A DNA stretch of 41,472 nucleotides, from positions 1 through 41,472 of the forward strand of contig NZ_VOSK01000039.1 in the NCBI RefSeq assembly GCF_009296175.1, read 5' to 3'. Shown here piece by piece: positions 41,344 through 41,472 of this stretch. Both the position numbers and the translations under genes were made by a program. Positions within the stretch are counted from its first letter, which is position 1, and every line of letters starts with the position of its first letter. Source of the DNA: Microvirga tunisiensis (GTDB taxonomy: Bacteria > Pseudomonadota > Alphaproteobacteria > Rhizobiales > Beijerinckiaceae). The notes under the pieces were generated by a model that saw only the letters and a list, made by a program, of their open reading frames with translations, did no database searches and was not told where the DNA came from.

Positions 41344-41472
41344 CTCTCAGGGCCTTCTGGAGCCAGTCCTTCAGCCCACGATAAGCCGTGTCGGCCCACA
41401 TCAACTCAATGGCCGGAAACAGATTCTGCAGACCCTCCAGCAGGAGTTCGGCTCCGGCGCGGTCATGGAGGT
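41306..41472 (-). pseudogene. IS transposase fragment (IS5-like DDE), cut by the window edge and truncated at its 3' end
   Basis: Reading in from the right edge, 54 codons give LHDRAGAELLLEGLQNLFPA then IELMWADTAYRGLKDWL, matching the DDE region around the second Asp (WADTAYRG) of IS5/IS1182-like transposases. The next residues (RASFETALRASSG, stop at 41308-41306) are encoded by the CCTCATCCTGAGG repeat, not by transposase sequence. The C-terminal third with the catalytic Glu is therefore lost. The upstream part lies outside the window. Confidence 0.8.

Noticed and set aside
1..41472. CRISPR array, tRNA, rRNA or prophage
   Set aside because: No regularly spaced direct repeats, no cloverleaf-like or rRNA-like stretches and no phage genes were seen on reading both strands.

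Overview
The window is GC-rich (roughly 60-65 %) bacterial chromosome. Gene content and protein style point to an alphaproteobacterium of the Hyphomicrobiales (Rhizobiales), most like Methylobacteriaceae such as Microvirga or Methylobacterium. The signs are a PHA-cycle locus (phaA/phaR), Zur, PrsDE-type secretion genes, a METTL20-like ETF methyltransferase, a GGAAC-N16-CGTT EcfG-type promoter, and the short palindromic repeats typical of that order. The genus is inference from recognition, not a database result. I see no tRNA, rRNA or CRISPR array.

Layout. 1-3.4 kb: partial phaA divergent from phaR, then a degenerate EAL protein. 3.5-10.4 kb: housekeeping genes (rpmF with its terminator, mtgA, ispA, a frame-broken acetyltransferase, kup, ispG, zur). 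10.4-15.3 kb: an ETF-methyltransferase/GT4 pair, then a SemiSWEET sugar transporter, topoisomerase IB, a small secreted protein and an MBL hydrolase. 15.4-18.0 kb: a cyanide-insensitive-type bd quinol oxidase operon, cioA-cioB plus a 43-residue third gene. 18.0-22.5 kb: a membrane coiled-coil protein divergent from a type I secretion ABC/HlyD pair. 22.6-29.7 kb: a trehalose/glucose run (membrane-anchored otsA, otsB, GH15 hydrolase, glucokinase) followed by an M14-type deacylase. 29.7-32.0 kb: a tiny minus-strand gene with a 17-nt Shine-Dalgarno sequence, prfC, and the remains of an ABC-F ATPase. 32.0-41.3 kb: a PfkB kinase, then a peptidoglycan-recycling cluster (GlcNAc kinase, murQ, serine hydrolase, anmK) divergent from a Dpp-type importer (binding protein and two permeases) and an acetyltransferase. 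The right edge holds a transposase remnant.

How the genes fit together. OtsA and OtsB make trehalose; the neighbouring GH15 enzyme and glucokinase could return it to glucose-6-phosphate. The 33-41 kb cluster would import muropeptides or amino sugars and convert anhydro-MurNAc to MurNAc-6-P (AnmK) and then to GlcNAc-6-P (MurQ), with the GlcNAc kinase feeding the same product. A shared TATWGGACCA motif lies in the promoters of murQ and of the importer.

The most unusual item is the minus-strand small gene at 29922-29996. It has a GTG start, a 24-residue peptide, its own terminator, and a ribosome-binding site matching all of the last 17 nt but one of the anti-Shine-Dalgarno end of 16S rRNA. It matches the hallmarks of the rreB class of small mRNAs described in Bradyrhizobium and lies head-to-head with the release factor 3 gene. 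Also notable are palindromic repeats that contribute the TAG stop codons of neighbouring genes, and an OtsA fused to a two-pass, sensor-like membrane module.
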